Shown here in pieces: positions 1 through 8,607 of a DNA stretch of 64,000 nt. Under the pieces are notes generated by a model. That model saw only the letters and a list, made by a program, of their open reading frames with translations, had not been told where the DNA came from and did no database searches. Position 1 is the stretch's first letter. Every line of letters starts with the position of its first letter. Source of the stretch: JANSWY01 sp965243755 (GTDB taxonomy: Bacteria; Bacteroidota; Bacteroidia; Cytophagales; Cyclobacteriaceae); assembly GCA_965243755.1 (NCBI GenBank), contig CBDEVW010000003.1, positions 682,001 to 746,000 of the forward strand, written 5' to 3'. A program made the translations under genes and the position numbers.

Positions 1-75
1 AATTATGAAGGTATTGCCATCATCACCTTCCAATCGGACGATCAAAGTAATACCTGGAAAATATTAATGAGATAA
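1..75 (+). CDS. C-terminal end of an unidentified protein (partial)
   Basis: An open frame runs from the window edge to a TAA at 73-75 and encodes 24 residues ending TWKILMR. Too little remains to name a family. It stops four bases before the next start codon, so the two genes are probably co-transcribed. Confidence 0.5.
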   Translation, partial: NYEGIAIITFQSDDQSNTWKILMR

Positions 76-79
76 CATC

Positions 80-253
80 ATGACTACATTAAAGAATCTG
101 ACAATTTTTCTACTGCTCCTCTCAACCCCTTTCGTGCTTAATGCGCAGGGAGCACCTCCTCAAACCCCAATAGATGGTGGTCTTAGTTTATTATTGCTTT
201 CTGGAGCTGCATATGGTATACATGCCATAAGAAAGGCTCAAAAAAAACATTAA
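80..253 (+). CDS. 57-aa secreted protein with PID-type C-terminal sorting signal
   Basis: The ATG at 80 opens a 57-residue protein. Residues 1-22 form a signal peptide (TLKNL, a hydrophobic LLLL run, then LNA before Q23). A short proline-rich stretch (GAPPQT) leads into PIDGG at 30-34, a second hydrophobic segment (LSLLLLSGAAYG, 35-46) and a basic tail (RKAQKKH). This tripartite end (motif, transmembrane stretch, positive tail) matches the PID-CTERM sorting signals known from small Bacteroidota proteins, thought to be handled by exosortase-like enzymes. After processing almost no mature protein would remain. Function unknown. A terminator hairpin follows at 309. Confidence 0.65.
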   Translation: MTTLKNLTIFLLLLSTPFVLNAQGAPPQTPIDGGLSLLLLSGAAYGIHAIRKAQKKH

Positions 254-308
254 AGATCCTGAAGCTTCGTAGCTCAGAGTGTTTCGGAAAATAGGTTATA
301 TCTGAAAG

Positions 309-338
309 TACCCTGGCAGTTGCCGGGGTATTTTTTTA
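309..338 (+). terminator. Rho-independent terminator
   Basis: The arms TACCCTGGCA and TGCCGGGGTA pair over about 10 bp with one G-U, and are followed by TTTTTTT. It ends the transcript of the small sorting-signal gene and isolates the sigma-factor operon downstream. The rest of 254-448 shows no gene. Confidence 0.75.
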
Positions 339-448
339 TTCTTTTTGGTCAAAGCGCTTTACTTGTTGACTGTTCCAAAAAAAAACCTGCCAGCGATAGG
401 TGATAAATCAGTAAATTATGGAACATACCTACAAATACCGTTTTTCTT

Positions 449-976
449 ATGGAGGTAAAAGATCGAAAAATTGCGAGGAAAGATCAGGTGCTTATTTGGT
501 ACCGGGAAGCATTTCCTCTGGCAGCTGCATATATTAAGCAAAGGGGTGGTAATCTTGAGATTGCAAGGGACCTGTTCCAGGATGCCATTATTCTGTATTA
601 CGAAAAAACACAGCTTGAACAATTTGAACCCAAGGTAAGCGACAAGGCTTACCTGGTAGGAATTGTAAAAAAACTGTGGTTCAGATACCAACGAAATAAA
701 ACCAACACGGAGCAGATTGATGAACTTCCATTGGTCGTAGTAGAAGACCAAAATCCTGCTACCCGCAAACTTCTGGATTTTCTCAAAGAATCTGGAAAAA
801 AATGCATGGATCTATTGCAGTCTTTTTACTATGAAAAACTCAGTATGCAGGAACTGGCCCAGCGATTTGGATACAATAGTGAGCGCTCTGCAACCGTGCA
901 GAAATATAAATGCTTGGAAAAAATAAGAAATGAAGTAAAACATAAATCACTGACCTATGAGGACTTCCTTAATTGA
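449..976 (+). CDS. ECF-type RNA polymerase sigma factor
   Basis: This 175-residue protein has the two-domain layout of an ECF sigma factor. The N-terminal half (about 17-95) resembles region 2, with AAYIKQRGGN and then ARDLFQDAI, the counterpart of the usual A-x-D-L-x-Q-E/D core-binding helix. The C-terminal part (about 110-165) resembles region 4, with the helix-turn-helix around MQELAQRFGYNSE and KYKCLEKI. It should direct RNA polymerase to a small regulon. Its 3' end overlaps the next gene by 20 bp and a ClpP paralogue follows, so the three genes form one translationally coupled operon. The target promoters and signal are not visible. Confidence 0.8.
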   Translation: MEVKDRKIARKDQVLIWYREAFPLAAAYIKQRGGNLEIARDLFQDAIILYYEKTQLEQFEPKVSDKAYLVGIVKKLWFRYQRNKTNTEQIDELPLVVVEDQNPATRKLLDFLKESGKKCMDLLQSFYYEKLSMQELAQRFGYNSERSATVQKYKCLEKIRNEVKHKSLTYEDFLN

Positions 977-1226
977 AACACAGGAAATTGAGCATTGGAT
1001 ACTTAATCAGGGTAGCAGTGGAGAATGGCTGTTAACTGATGCAAAGCTCATTTTAAACAAAGAGTTTAAGGACAAAGCAAGGTGGCAGGAGTATACTTAT
1101 GAGTTAGTGGGACATTATGGACGCCAAAAATTGCGAGAAGAAATTCGAAGCATTGAGAAACAGCTATTTTCTTCACCCAGATACAGCGTATTCCAAAAAA
1201 TCATCAAAAACATATTTAACCATTAG
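957..1226 (+). CDS. Small soluble protein between sigma factor and ClpP, possible anti-sigma factor
   Basis: This 89-residue protein starts inside the end of the sigma gene and ends 4 bp before the clpP-like start. It has no signal peptide and no membrane segment. Its start (IETQEIEHWILNQ, then AKLILNKEF) resembles the N-terminal helices of Bacteroidota anti-sigma factors, which begin by counting off E-x-I-x-x-Y/W-L and L-L-D-x-E patterns, but the membrane anchor and outer domain are missing. The basic tail ends IIKNIFNH. A cytoplasmic anti-sigma or adaptor role is an inference from position only. Confidence 0.6.
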   Translation: MRTSLIETQEIEHWILNQGSSGEWLLTDAKLILNKEFKDKARWQEYTYELVGHYGRQKLREEIRSIEKQLFSSPRYSVFQKIIKNIFNH

Positions 1227-1230
1227 ATAA

Positions 1231-1890
1231 ATGATCATTCAATCCAATGTAATTCCTATGGTCATTGATCAAAATAGTAGAAGTGACCGAGCCTATGACA
1301 TCTATAGCCTGCTGCTGAAAGAAAGAATAATTTTTTTGGGCAGTAATATCGATGATCAGGTAGCCAACCTGATTGTAGCGCAATTACTCTTTCTAAACAG
1401 CCAGGACCCCAAAAGGCAAATCGACATGTACATTCAATCGCCGGGAGGTGCCGTCTATGCGGGATTAGCGATCTATGATGCCATGCAAATGATCAGCGCT
1501 CCTGTTTCCACTGTGGCGGTAGGTTTTAGTGGAAGTATGGCCACTGCACTGCTGACTTCAGGAACGAAAGGTAAACGGTACGCCCTGGCACAGGCTACTA
1601 TTCATCAACACCCAACAGGAGGTGGCGCCAAGGGATATACCGAAGACGTTAGAATTGCCACCAGGGAGCAGGAGCGTTTACAGACCCAGCTATTTCATCT
1701 GATTGGTAAAAATACCGGCCACAGTTGGAAGGAAATTGAAGAATATTTTCGCAGAGACAGGTTTCTCAATGCACTTGAAGCTAAAGAATATGGGTTGGTT
1801 GATGAAGTCCTGGGAGACACCTCCAATCTCATCAGTGTAGAGAATAAGGAGCCAGAGGTCAGGTTCTATCATCAGGAGAACAATCAATAA
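1231..1890 (+). CDS. ClpP-family serine protease, proteolytic subunit paralogue
   Basis: This 219-residue protein has the ClpP fold and triad: nucleophile Ser102 in GFSGSMAT, His125 in IHQHP, and Asp176 in RRDRF. The segment IFLGSNIDDQVANLIVAQ is typical of ClpP. It differs from housekeeping ClpP around the active site: FSGSM replaces the usual AASMG, and IHQHPTGG replaces IHQPLGG. No clpX or tig lies nearby, so it is probably an accessory paralogue. Being last in an operon with a sigma factor and a small cytoplasmic protein suggests it may act in turnover of the regulator, but that is inference. Confidence 0.85.
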   Translation: MIIQSNVIPMVIDQNSRSDRAYDIYSLLLKERIIFLGSNIDDQVANLIVAQLLFLNSQDPKRQIDMYIQSPGGAVYAGLAIYDAMQMISAPVSTVAVGFSGSMATALLTSGTKGKRYALAQATIHQHPTGGGAKGYTEDVRIATREQERLQTQLFHLIGKNTGHSWKEIEEYFRRDRFLNALEAKEYGLVDEVLGDTSNLISVENKEPEVRFYHQENNQ

Positions 1891-1996
1891 GATGCTCTCT
1901 TTGGATCATAGATTGGACCGTTAATCACAAAGCTGGCGTAATTGCAATTAAAATGTCAATTCTCTTAATATATTTAAGAAACATCACCAAAAACAG

Positions 1997-2965
1997 ATGA
2001 TTCTTAAATACATACGTCTGGCATCCCTGGTATTTATTCTATTGAGCTGTAAAAATCCGATTGATACAAAAAGTGCCAACAAAACCTATGAAACTTTAGC
2101 CAATGATGACGAGGTAAATAACATCCTCCCCAAAATTTCTAACTGGAATAAATGGGGAGAGAATGATCAGCGAGGAACTATAAATTATATTTCATCGGAG
2201 CGTATAATCGAAGCTGCCAGGTTAATTACTGTTGGACACACGATATCCCTGGCCAGGGAAACTTCTATCACACAAACCAGTGGAGTCAGAGAAGGGCAGT
2301 ATGAAATGCAAAAAGGGAAATATGGCAGTAGAGATTTTGTAGGTGCCGTATGGCATGGGTTTGCGGTAACCCATCTTGATGGGCTTGCTCATGTTTTTGC
2401 GGATACACTTCAAATGTACAATGGCTACCCTGTCCACCACCTTACCAACGATGGAGCTGGCAAGTTGGGTATGGAACACCTGGCATCCAGTGGAATAGCA
2501 GGCAGGGGTATTTTAATAGATGCTGGAGAATATTTGAAGCCACAATTGCAACTTGGTCAGGCCATCCTCCCTGACCAGCTGGATTGGGTGCTTGCTGAAC
2601 AAAATGTGTCATTGAAATCCGGAGATATTGTTTTTATCCGAACAGGCTTTGGCGAATTAAATTCCAGGAAAATCAGAACGGGGCTTCATCCAAGTTGTGT
2701 CATTTGGGCGCATGAAAATGAAATTAGTCTATTGGGAAGTGATGGAGATAACGATGCTCATCCCATTGATTTCGAGCGATGGTCTTCTCCATTTCACACC
2801 ATCGGAATTCCATACCTTGGATTACCGCTAATTGATAACGCAAATCTTGAAGAACTCAGTCAATTCTGCAAAAGAGAAAAACGCTATGAGTTTTTTGTGA
2901 CCATCAATGCATGGCGAATCAAAGGAACCACCAGTTGTCCCATCAACCCGGTTGCAATATTTTAA
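1997..2965 (+). CDS. Cyclase-family lipoprotein (kynurenine-formamidase-like)
   Basis: This 322-residue protein begins with a lipoprotein signal (hydrophobic stretch then LLSCKN, lipidation Cys near residue 18). The body matches the cyclase/formamidase family PF04199, whose metal site is an H-x-G-T-H-x-D-x-x-x-H motif. Here it reads as AVTHLDGLAH near residue 130, preceded by WHGF. The region DIVFIRTGFGE is the second conserved block of the family. Members hydrolyse small amides or lactone-like compounds. The substrate cannot be deduced, and the genes on either side do not give a pathway. Confidence 0.8.
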   Translation: MILKYIRLASLVFILLSCKNPIDTKSANKTYETLANDDEVNNILPKISNWNKWGENDQRGTINYISSERIIEAARLITVGHTISLARETSITQTSGVREGQYEMQKGKYGSRDFVGAVWHGFAVTHLDGLAHVFADTLQMYNGYPVHHLTNDGAGKLGMEHLASSGIAGRGILIDAGEYLKPQLQLGQAILPDQLDWVLAEQNVSLKSGDIVFIRTGFGELNSRKIRTGLHPSCVIWAHENEISLLGSDGDNDAHPIDFERWSSPFHTIGIPYLGLPLIDNANLEELSQFCKREKRYEFFVTINAWRIKGTTSCPINPVAIF

Positions 2966-3047
2966 ATGAATTAATATGCTTTAAATTGGCTTTTGCCGTT
3001 TATTTGTTATTATAATCCATTTGTTAAGATCTAATTTGGAACTTGTT

Positions 3048-4139
3048 ATGAACAACCATCATAAATTATATTGTTTTCTGTTTATTTCACTAATTCTCTC
3101 ATGTTCAAAAAAGGATGTACCTGAACCTGAACCGGAGCAATTTAGTTTTATTGAACAGGTTGACCTGACTGGTAGAACGATGGATTTATGGGGAATCACA
3201 AGAGGTGATAATGAGTACGTAATAGTCACAGGCATGCCAGACGTCTCTAGTGATGGTTGGACGTATATTATTGACATAACTAACCCATCCGATCCGGCAA
3301 TAAAAAGCGTCATAGAATATGGCGGAATGGATGTGAAAGTCTGGGGAAATTATGTCTATGTTGCTAATGGAAACAACGTCATTTCAGCCTATGAAAGCAA
3401 AATATTTGATATATCTGATATTTCAGCTCCCAAACTGGTTGGGTCATTTCCTTCCTACCACAATATTTTCATTGACGGGGGAAACCTATTCACAAATGGC
3501 TATTACGGTAATTTGACAACTGCAGATTCTATTGGGCAGGACATTGCCATATTCGACATCAACGAAACACCTGAAAACCCAAAACTGATCTGGGCTAAAG
3601 ACTCAGGTAGACTCGTAGGTCCGGTTCATGATATTGCAGTAATCCGAAATAAACTCTATTCCTTTGATATCTCCGCGGCTAAAATAGAAATTTATGATCT
3701 CGCAGATCGGACAGTACCTCAATTATTGGGACAATATCAATTTCAGGGAGACTATAATGTTCACAGTGGGTGGGTAACAGAAGATGATGGCTTCCTGTTT
3801 GTTTGCATGGAACAAAGTGAACCTGGAGACATTGACATTGTCATCCTCGATATTTCTGATCCTGCATCAATCATAGAAGTTGGTTCGATTCATGATCCGG
3901 CTCATATTGCTCATAACCTGTATATTATAGACAATTATGCATATACATCCTTTTATTCAGCTGGATTAAGAATTTATGATATTTCAAATCCCGCCAACCC
4001 AGAACTTGTCTATGATTATGATACAAATGGCGATGTTCCGGGGGCAGGTGCTTTTGGTGTTTATCCCTTTTTTCCAAGTGGGGTCATCTGCGTTAGTGAT
4101 GTTGATAATGGTCTATTTATCTTCAAAAAGAACTTCTGA
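3048..4139 (+). CDS. LVIVD-repeat beta-propeller lipoprotein
   Basis: ATG at 3048 is preferred over an upstream TTG because it directly precedes a lipoprotein signal (FLFISLILSCSKK). The 363-residue product contains repeated blades built on the pattern DIS-P--L-GS/GY (FDISDISAPKLVGSF, LDISDPASIIEVGSI, YDISNPANPELVYDY), the hallmark of LVIVD repeats, which form a beta-propeller. Such proteins sit on the outer membrane or cell surface and are usually called choice-of-anchor or LVIVD proteins. No enzymatic motif is visible, so binding or scaffolding is most likely. Confidence 0.8.
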   Translation: MNNHHKLYCFLFISLILSCSKKDVPEPEPEQFSFIEQVDLTGRTMDLWGITRGDNEYVIVTGMPDVSSDGWTYIIDITNPSDPAIKSVIEYGGMDVKVWGNYVYVANGNNVISAYESKIFDISDISAPKLVGSFPSYHNIFIDGGNLFTNGYYGNLTTADSIGQDIAIFDINETPENPKLIWAKDSGRLVGPVHDIAVIRNKLYSFDISAAKIEIYDLADRTVPQLLGQYQFQGDYNVHSGWVTEDDGFLFVCMEQSEPGDIDIVILDISDPASIIEVGSIHDPAHIAHNLYIIDNYAYTSFYSAGLRIYDISNPANPELVYDYDTNGDVPGAGAFGVYPFFPSGVICVSDVDNGLFIFKKNF

Positions 4140-4297
4140 GTTGGTGTGATAAACCAGATCATATTGTAGAAAAAATTCCCCAATTAGTGCCCTCAGACCA
4201 CACTATTGAATCAATAATCTGTCTTTACACTTCATAAACCCTCCCGGCACATGATTTGACTTATAATGACCAACATTCATTAAAAAAGCATAAAATC

Positions 4298-5149
4298 ATG
4301 AAAAAGCATATAATCGTTCCATTCAATTTCACACCCATTGCCGAGGCAGGATTAGCCACTGCTATATCTATTGCCAAAAATATTAAAGCGGGCGTCAGAA
4401 TAGTCCATGTGATCGACGAACCAAATGTTCGTTTCAATACTATGGCGGATATGCTGGCTGTAACGAACCAATCATCCGAAAATGACCGGTTCATGGCCGA
4501 GCTGGTAAGAAAAAGAAAAGCGCAACTGGACGAACTGATCCAGGGCAGAAAGGAAAAGGAGCCTGAGTATTCCTCCGAAATTCTATTTGGACCGTTTGAA
4601 GCGGCTATGGAAGAATACCTGGAAGAGACTGATGATGTACTGATGGTAGTAATGGGTACATCCGGAGAAGCCAGTATTTCTGAGTTTTTCTCTGGTAACC
4701 ATACTTCTCAAACCATGAGAGCTTCCAACGTGCCTGTATTGTCAGTAAAGGATTTTTACCTCACCACCGGAATGGACCAACTTTTACTTTTGATCAACAC
4801 TTACGAGTACGAGGAGTCAACTTTAAAAATGATCAAAAACCTTGTGGAACTGCTGGATTTACAGTTGACCATTGCTTATGTGAAGGAAACAACTGAAAAA
4901 AATGAGCACATGATCAAGAGTATGATGCATTTCTTTGCCACAGACAGGGGACTTGATGAAGCTAAAATAAAAGTCCTTCCACTGGGTGATAAAATAGATG
5001 AGGTACAGAAGTATGTTGACAGTCAAAACGTAGACCTGGTAGCGTCCATCACCTCAGTGAAATCCAAATTTGTGAGATTGTTTTATGGTAGTGACACAGA
5101 GGACTTTGCAACGTCCCTGGAGCAACCTGTAATCGCTTTCCCGGAATAA
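4298..5149 (+). CDS. Universal stress protein, two tandem Usp domains
   Basis: ATG at 4298 gives a 283-residue protein starting MKKHIIVPFNFTP, a standard UspA beginning. Residues 1-150 form the first Usp domain, with MGTSGEASISEFFSGNHT near 126-143 in the place of the G-2x-G-9x-G-S/T nucleotide-binding signature. The second domain (about 155-283) is degenerate. Tandem Usp proteins of this kind are common in Bacteroidota and respond to stress or growth arrest. The MscS channel gene starts 55 bp downstream on the same strand, which suggests a joint stress role. Confidence 0.85.
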   Translation: MKKHIIVPFNFTPIAEAGLATAISIAKNIKAGVRIVHVIDEPNVRFNTMADMLAVTNQSSENDRFMAELVRKRKAQLDELIQGRKEKEPEYSSEILFGPFEAAMEEYLEETDDVLMVVMGTSGEASISEFFSGNHTSQTMRASNVPVLSVKDFYLTTGMDQLLLLINTYEYEESTLKMIKNLVELLDLQLTIAYVKETTEKNEHMIKSMMHFFATDRGLDEAKIKVLPLGDKIDEVQKYVDSQNVDLVASITSVKSKFVRLFYGSDTEDFATSLEQPVIAFPE

Positions 5150-5204
5150 GGGGAAGCACCTTCAAACATACCTAAAAGAATTTCTCACCTAAGACATTAA
5201 TAAA

Positions 5205-6077
5205 ATGGACTTTAATTTTAATAAAGCAATAGAAATAGTTACTGGAAAAATGGAATCCTGGGCAGAATCAGTGGTATCGATGATGCCTAATCTCTTTGTC
5301 GCGCTCATTGTCATTGTTCTGTTTTATTTACTTGCACGGGGTGCCAGACTGGTTGCGAAAAAACTATTGAATAAATTTTACGCTAAAGATGCCATCAATA
5401 GCCTGTTCTCTACCATTATCTACCTGGTGGTACTGGCTATAGGGTTGATGGTGGCGCTCAACGTTCTTCATCTGGAGCAGACTGTAACTTCCCTGCTGGC
5501 AGGTGCCGGAATCATAGGTTTGGCACTTGGTTTTGCTTTTCAGGATATATCGGCCAACTTCATTTCGGGAATATTCATGGCCTTTCGTAAGCCCATCAAG
5601 GTAGGAGACATCATTGAGACTAAAAACTACATGGGTGTGGTTGAGAAGATCGATTTGAGAGTCACAATTCTTAGAACATTCCAGGGGCTTCATGTTTTGA
5701 TACCAAATAAAGAGGTATTCCAGACACCAGTAACCAACTACACCAAAACGCACGAAAGACGGATCGACCTAGAGGTAGGTGTCTCCTATGATGCGGATCT
5801 TGAGCAGGTGAAAGAAATTGCACTTGGTGCAGTAAATGAATTGCCGTATTTGCTACCTGACAAAGAATCGAACCTGTTTTACAAAGAATTTGCCAGTAGT
5901 TCCATCAATTTCGTCATCCAGGTATGGGTGAAGTATCCTGATGAACCCGGTTTCCTTCAGGCGCGAAGTGATGTGATAATGAGCATTAAAAAAGCATTTG
6001 ATGAAAACGGTATCAATATTCCATTCCCAATCAGAACACTCAATATTGAAGAGCCATTTCCATTGAAGCAGGCATGA
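5205..6077 (+). CDS. Small-conductance mechanosensitive channel, MscS family
   Basis: This 290-residue protein has an N-terminal membrane segment (about 29-48), a second (about 68-85) and the glycine/alanine-rich pore helix (GAGIIGLALGFAFQDISAN, about 99-118). The cytoplasmic MscS beta domain follows, with KPIKVGDII and IPNKEVF, then the alpha/beta C-terminal domain. It should open under membrane tension and release solutes on hypo-osmotic shock. Its length is close to that of E. coli MscS (286). It lies 55 bp after a Usp gene and ends at a bidirectional terminator. Confidence 0.92.
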   Translation: MDFNFNKAIEIVTGKMESWAESVVSMMPNLFVALIVIVLFYLLARGARLVAKKLLNKFYAKDAINSLFSTIIYLVVLAIGLMVALNVLHLEQTVTSLLAGAGIIGLALGFAFQDISANFISGIFMAFRKPIKVGDIIETKNYMGVVEKIDLRVTILRTFQGLHVLIPNKEVFQTPVTNYTKTHERRIDLEVGVSYDADLEQVKEIALGAVNELPYLLPDKESNLFYKEFASSSINFVIQVWVKYPDEPGFLQARSDVIMSIKKAFDENGINIPFPIRTLNIEEPFPLKQA

Positions 6078-6085
6078 GTTCAGTG

Positions 6086-6118
6086 ATAGGGTATGTAGAA
6101 TAAATCCTCATGCCCTAT
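6086..6118. terminator. Bidirectional hairpin between convergent genes
   Basis: The arms ATAGGGTATG (6086-6095) and CATGCCCTAT (6109-6118) pair over 10 bp with one wobble around a 13-nt loop. The right arm overlaps the stop codon of the minus-strand MBL gene. It separates the convergent mscS and MBL genes. Confidence 0.55.
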
Positions 6119-7200
6119 TCATTTTCAATTGCGTCATATAGTCTGCCGAAATAAGGCATTTTAAAGTAAGCACTGAAGTAATATCTTTTTATTGGATCAC
6201 CAGCCGTGAATATTTCTTCCATACCGGAAATATTCACAGATTCAATAACCTCCTCTTTAGTCAATCCAGCTGCTTTTCCCAGAGAAACCTGCGTATAAAC
6301 CTCGTCCAACAACCCGATATACAGCCTCAGGTATTCCTTACCACTTTTTACTTCTCCATGGCCAGGAATTAAAGTTTTAATATCCATTTGTTCTACCAGT
6401 TTCAATGTTTCCAACCAGTCACCACCTTGTTTAGAAAAACCGTATGTTATTGGGGCGACTACTGCGTCCCCCGAACAAATGATTTGCTCGTTTGGGAGAT
6501 ATACCCACAGGTCTCCAGCCGTATCACCATCTCCGGGGTGCATCACCTCTATCACCCTGTCTCCTGAGTAAATCGTTAATTTATCCTCTACAGTAAGGTT
6601 TGGAGGTGTTATGATCAGGTCTTGATATGCTTTCTGTCTGATTGGCAAATCGTGATCCCGATACTGCTTTAGGTTTTCAATCACGCGCTCATTTCCAGGG
6701 TGTCCTTCTTTCTTTACTCTTTCAATTTCTTTATTGATGTAATCAATTCTGGAATCTATACTGTTGGCAATGTCTCTTACATAATTAATTTTTCTTTCAT
6801 TGGCAGTTAAATATGCTCTGGTCTCGGGGTGTCCCACAATCTTTACGTTAGGATAAGCTTTCAGAAACTCAGTGTTACCAATGGTGTGATCTCCATGACC
6901 ATGTGTGTTTATCAGATAGCTTACTGGTTAGTTGGTGAGTTGTTTTATTGCTGCGATCACCTCCTTTGCTCCTTGTGGACTCCCGGTAGCATCCACCACC
7001 ACAACATCATTGTCGTTAATAATAATTGTACAATTTCCTTCCACCAAATACCGAAGAGGATTTGGGCGATAAGCCACATAGATGTCATCCTGCAACTTCA
7101 GCAATTCGAAATGGAACGGATCATCATATTTTTGTGCCTGAATGGAAAATGACAATAAAGCTACTGTTATAGTGATCATTATGGATGTTCCCAGTTTCAT
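6115..7200 (-). pseudogene. MBL-fold metallo-hydrolase interrupted by one in-frame stop
   Basis: Read from ATG 7200, the frame encodes a signal peptide (about 1-22), then reaches TAA at 6930-6928 (codon 91). It continues in the same frame to TAG at 6115, 361 codons in all. The codons just after the stop encode the zinc motif H-G-H-G-D-H (codons 100-105) and then TIGN, which aligns with functional MBL proteins, and the downstream part carries PGDGDTAGD and IPGHG. Only the single stop separates the two halves. The downstream fragment alone lacks the metal site if started at GTG 6837. It is either a recent nonsense mutation or a base error. Confidence 0.85.
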
Positions 7201-7217
7201 TGAGGTTGAGTTTGTTG

Positions 7218-7655
7218 TTAAGGAATAAAGAATCTATCGGAGAGTAAATACTTCCCGTTTTGTTTGACTAAAGTAAATACAAGGTTGTAACGTCCTGTCT
7301 CTGCCTGCGCCCATTCAATGGTGTAGGTAACCCTTACTAAAGAGTCATCTTCCCAGGTTCCAAAGTCCTTTTTCAAGTCCTTCAAATGAGCAAAATCCTC
7401 CAGGTGATGATATAGCAGGAATTGAGCTGGATAAACTTCGTTTTCGGTTGCTTCTTCAATGGAAGTGCAGTCTACGCATTGAATACTATCAAGACTGTGT
7501 GTTATCAAAAACCCGATATCCCTTTGTTCAATTGCCGTGGCAAATTCCAGCCATGTACTATCTAAGGTGGTGTATTCTCTGGAACGATTACTATTAGTGC
7601 AGGATACCATCAGAGCAATGAAGGTCACCAGGTATATTTCGGAATATTTTATCAT
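7218..7655 (-). CDS. Hypothetical lipoprotein
   Basis: This 145-residue protein has a lipoprotein signal (LVTFIALMVSCTN, lipidation Cys19). The remainder has alternating beta-type segments such as RVTYTIEWAQ and YNLVFTLVKQNGKYLLSDRF, which suggest a compact NTF2- or SnoaL-like fold, but I do not recognise the family. Its ATG overlaps the stop of the upstream alpha/beta hydrolase gene by four bases (ATGA), so the two are co-translated, and the MBL gene follows 17 bp downstream. Confidence 0.65.
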   Translation of the reverse strand: MIKYSEIYLVTFIALMVSCTNSNRSREYTTLDSTWLEFATAIEQRDIGFLITHSLDSIQCVDCTSIEEATENEVYPAQFLLYHHLEDFAHLKDLKKDFGTWEDDSLVRVTYTIEWAQAETGRYNLVFTLVKQNGKYLLSDRFFIP

Positions 7656-8452
7656 TCTTTCATTAAGATATTATTCATCTTACCAAGATATTCAACATTG
7701 TAAGTCATGCCATTATGACCCTGACCCTTCAATGTAATTAATTCAATTTCTGGCACCATCTCCTTTAATTTCAATGAAGACTGATAATCAATCACTTTGT
7801 CGCCATCTCCATGAAACACGATAATGGGCATGTTACAGTCCTCCAGGTATTTGTAAGTTGGGAAATTATAGCTAAGAATAAAATCCGGGATCACAGGAAA
7901 CTTCCTGTTCATCAAGTCCAAAAGGCTGTAATATGGTGCCTGAAGGATTAACATTTTGGGTTGATTTTGAGAAGCTAGTTTTGCGGCCATACCAGTACCT
8001 ATGGAATAACCCAGGATGATAATTTCATTCTCATTGTATCGCTTTTTTAGTTCATTGTAGACTTCCTGATTATCTGCGTAAAGTTGCTCTTCACTTTTTA
8101 TGGACCCTTCACTCTTCCCATAACCCCGGTAATCTAAAATAAACACATCAAAATTATTGGAAACGTAAGGTTGGGCTACACTTCCCCATTTCCTCAATGA
8201 ACCTGCATTACCGTGCAAATAAAAAATCAGCCCCTTTGCACTGTCTGCCTTAAATAACAGTCCATTCAAATTAGCACCATCATGCATAGTAAAGCTCATT
8301 TCTTCAAACGGTATCTCAAACTGAAATGCATAATCCTGTGGTAACTTTTCAGGGAAAAATATCAGGTTCTCCTGAAATGCATAAAGAAGTACGAAGAGTG
8401 CGATTGTTATCAAAACAACTGTGAGCGATAAGTTTTTCCAATTAATTTTCAA
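7652..8452 (-). CDS. Membrane-anchored alpha/beta hydrolase (BEM46/ABHD13-like)
   Basis: The product is 266 residues, from TTG at 8452 (no nearer ATG is seen). A single N-terminal membrane helix (about 9-27) is followed by an alpha/beta hydrolase domain. The oxyanion segment is YLHGNAGS, the nucleophile elbow is GYSIGTG (Ser near 149), the acid lies around HGDGDKVID, and the His is in GQGHNG. This layout matches the BEM46/ABHD13 group of serine hydrolases, anchored in the inner membrane. The substrate is unknown. It is first in a minus-strand run with a lipoprotein and the broken MBL gene. Confidence 0.85.
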   Translation of the reverse strand: MKINWKNLSLTVVLITIALFVLLYAFQENLIFFPEKLPQDYAFQFEIPFEEMSFTMHDGANLNGLLFKADSAKGLIFYLHGNAGSLRKWGSVAQPYVSNNFDVFILDYRGYGKSEGSIKSEEQLYADNQEVYNELKKRYNENEIIILGYSIGTGMAAKLASQNQPKMLILQAPYYSLLDLMNRKFPVIPDFILSYNFPTYKYLEDCNMPIIVFHGDGDKVIDYQSSLKLKEMVPEIELITLKGQGHNGMTYNVEYLGKMNNILMKE

Positions 8453-8492
8453 AGGTCTGTTATTTTGGTATTTATTTTAATCCGGTCTCAAA

Positions 8493-8607
8493 CTGGTCTT
8501 AGCGTCACGCTGAGACCCAAAGGTGCTGAGCGTCTCGCTCGTCAACAGTAACCTGGTCTTAGCGTCTCGCTGAGACCCGAAGGTGCTGAGCGTCTCGCTC
8601 GTCAACA
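8493..8607. repeat. Two 60-bp-period REP-like repeats, left side of transposase
   Basis: The units 8493-8547 and 8553-8607 are nearly identical, differing at two positions in the stretch compared. Each holds two palindromes: GGTCTTAGCG/CGCTGAGACC around a 3-nt loop (8495-8517 and 8555-8577), and GAGCG-TCT-CGCTC (8528-8540 and 8588-8600). They lie just past, and slightly overlap, the stop codon of the transposase gene, and an inverted relative occurs on its other side at 9209-9258. This is the expected arrangement of REP elements around their transposase. Confidence 0.85.

Noticed and set aside
262..330. A tRNA-like GTAGCTCAG stretch
   Set aside because: It has the D-arm-like string but no anticodon or T-arm; the following hairpin is a terminator.
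8493..8607. CRISPR array
   Set aside because: Only two copies with palindromes, no spacers of defined length, no cas genes. REP elements fit better.
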